Positions 14,220 through 15,172 of a stretch of 15,172 nucleotides of DNA are shown piece by piece (within the stretch, counting starts at the first letter, position 1; each line of letters starts with the position of its first letter). A model generated the notes under the pieces. The model saw only the letters and a list, made by a program, of their open reading frames with translations, made no database searches and was not told the DNA's origin. A program made the position numbers and the translations under genes. Origin of the DNA: Spirochaetota bacterium (GTDB taxonomy: Bacteria > Spirochaetota > UBA4802 > JAFGJZ01); NCBI GenBank assembly GCA_022704645.1, contig JAKJGA010000029.1:1-15172 (forward strand), given 5' to 3'.

Positions 14220-15172
14220 ATGTTCTGGTTCAGAAAAAAGAAGAAAAATAATGACGCTTTTGTATCGCTTGGAGCAGGATTTTATCAGCTTCCGCTAATA
14301 AGGGAAGCGAAGAAGCTTGGATTCAAGGTAATCTGCATTGATATGGATTCAAATGCCGCCGGAATGAGTCTTGCTGATCTTAAAATTCAGGAATCTATCG
14401 AAAATTACCATGAAATTGAAAATAAAATAAGTGAACTTTTTCTTGAGGGAAGAATCCGAGGTGTATTATCCCGAAGTTTCGGAAATGCAGTTAAAACTGC
14501 GGCATTGCTGTCCCAGAAAATAGGTGTTAAACTTTTTCCGGTTGAAAGATCTGATGAGATTTTTGATAAGAGAAAAATGAAGCTGGCTTTTAAAGAAATA
14601 GGACTTCCTTCACCGTCAACAGTTGTTTTTAAAAGAAATAAAATCCCATTCCCGTATCCTTTTGTTCTTAAGCCGGTTTCGGGTCATGCTAAATCGGATT
14701 GCCGGCTGATAACGGATGAAGCCGCTCTGAAATCATATCTAAAAACAGTGGGCGATGAAGCTGAACTTATTGCAGAAAACTTCATCGAAGGAGATGAAAT
14801 AGTAGCAGTCGGGCTTGTTCACAAAGGAAAATTCTTTCTTGCGGAGATCACTGATAAAGAAAAAACCGATCCTCCGTATTTTGTTGATATTAAACATATC
14901 GCTCCTTCCAAATATACCCACAGATGGAAGGAAATTGAATCAATTGGACAGAAAATTACAGATTATTATTCGATAAGAAAATCTCCGCTTGTAATGGAAT
15001 TTATTTTTACACCGAAAGAGGAAATTTTCATTATTGAAGCTGTTCCCGAATTCGGAGGTGAGTTTCTGTGTGATTATCTGATACCTGCAAGAAGCGGATA
15101 TAATGTTTTCAGAAATATGATCGCTTCATGTTCAAGGAAGGGTTTTATTCCGCCGGATTTTAAAAAAAATAA
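14220..15172 (+). CDS. ATP-grasp carboxylate-amine ligase-like protein (3' truncated)
   Basis: The frame opens at ATG 14220 and stays open to the window end (317 codons seen). ATP-grasp enzymes link a carboxylate to an amine or similar nucleophile through an acyl phosphate. After a very basic start (FRKKKKNN) comes a Rossmann-like pre-ATP-grasp domain with SLGAGFYQLPLIREAKKLGF (16-35) and VICIDMD. The grasp follows: Lys121 and Lys151 (FVLKPVSGHAKSD), ENFIEGDEI (186-194), VMEF with Glu260 and IIEAVPEFGGEF (271-282). The usual Glu-x-Asn-Pro-Arg end of this motif reads Glu273-Ala-Val-Pro-Glu, so the Asn and Arg positions differ. No in-frame start lies between this ATG and the upstream TAA at 14187-14189. 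The Shine-Dalgarno sequence is poor (GGCGTGG at 14201-14207 is too far). It follows the UDP-sugar pyrophosphorylase gene and may be in the same operon. The substrate is unknown. Confidence 0.85.
   Translation, partial: MFWFRKKKKNNDAFVSLGAGFYQLPLIREAKKLGFKVICIDMDSNAAGMSLADLKIQESIENYHEIENKISELFLEGRIRGVLSRSFGNAVKTAALLSQKIGVKLFPVERSDEIFDKRKMKLAFKEIGLPSPSTVVFKRNKIPFPYPFVLKPVSGHAKSDCRLITDEAALKSYLKTVGDEAELIAENFIEGDEIVAVGLVHKGKFFLAEITDKEKTDPPYFVDIKHIAPSKYTHRWKEIESIGQKITDYYSIRKSPLVMEFIFTPKEEIFIIEAVPEFGGEFLCDYLIPARSGYNVFRNMIASCSRKGFIPPDFKKN

Noticed and set aside
1..15172. CRISPR arrays, insertion sequences, tRNA or rRNA genes, phage genes
   Set aside because: No spaced direct repeats, transposase or integrase motifs, cloverleaf-like sequences or conserved rRNA stretches were seen on either strand.

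Overview
This is an AT-rich stretch of bacterial chromosome. It carries thirteen complete or near-complete protein genes and one gene cut at each end, packed with short gaps and start/stop overlaps. Several products have N-terminal signal peptides and one is a lipoprotein, which points to a diderm-like cell with an elaborate envelope. The short 911-residue SMC, the relaxed lipobox and the mix of housekeeping and envelope genes suggest a spirochaete or a close relative. This is an inference from gene content and protein style. No rRNA, tRNA or marker gene in the window settles it.

Positions 1-3446 (+ strand) hold the 3' end of an electron-transfer flavoprotein alpha subunit gene (etfA), a TPR lipoprotein, the DNA-uptake and recombination protein DprA (ATGA overlap with the lipoprotein gene), and a KamA-family radical SAM aminomutase. 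A hairpin followed by a T run and a good -10 box separate this block from the next.

Positions 3568-8607 (+ strand) begin with smc. Three genes for exported proteins follow in a tightly coupled chain: a protein with an N-terminal fibronectin-III-like fold, a VanW-domain protein, and an AMMECR1-domain protein that unusually carries an export signal. The last gene overlaps tail to tail with the next cluster.

Positions 8591-12468 (- strand) read from right to left: a conserved-looking exported helical protein of unknown function, a very strong bidirectional terminator hairpin, then an operon of an expanded N-acetylmuramoyl-L-alanine amidase, an HtrA-type serine protease with two PDZ domains, and a small exported protein with a possible OB fold. 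The amidase start codon lies only 10 bases past the terminator stem, so this operon may depend on terminator read-through.

Positions 12469-12759 are a divergent promoter region. From 12760 on (+ strand) come a eukaryotic-type UDP-sugar pyrophosphorylase (UAP1/UDPGP family) and an ATP-grasp ligase that runs off the window end.

I see no mobile element, CRISPR array, phage gene or RNA gene. The window reads as core chromosome. Its less ordinary parts are the short-hinge SMC, the KamA lacking its zinc-binding tail, the exported VanW/AMMECR1 set, the amidase with a large insertion, and the terminator-start arrangement.
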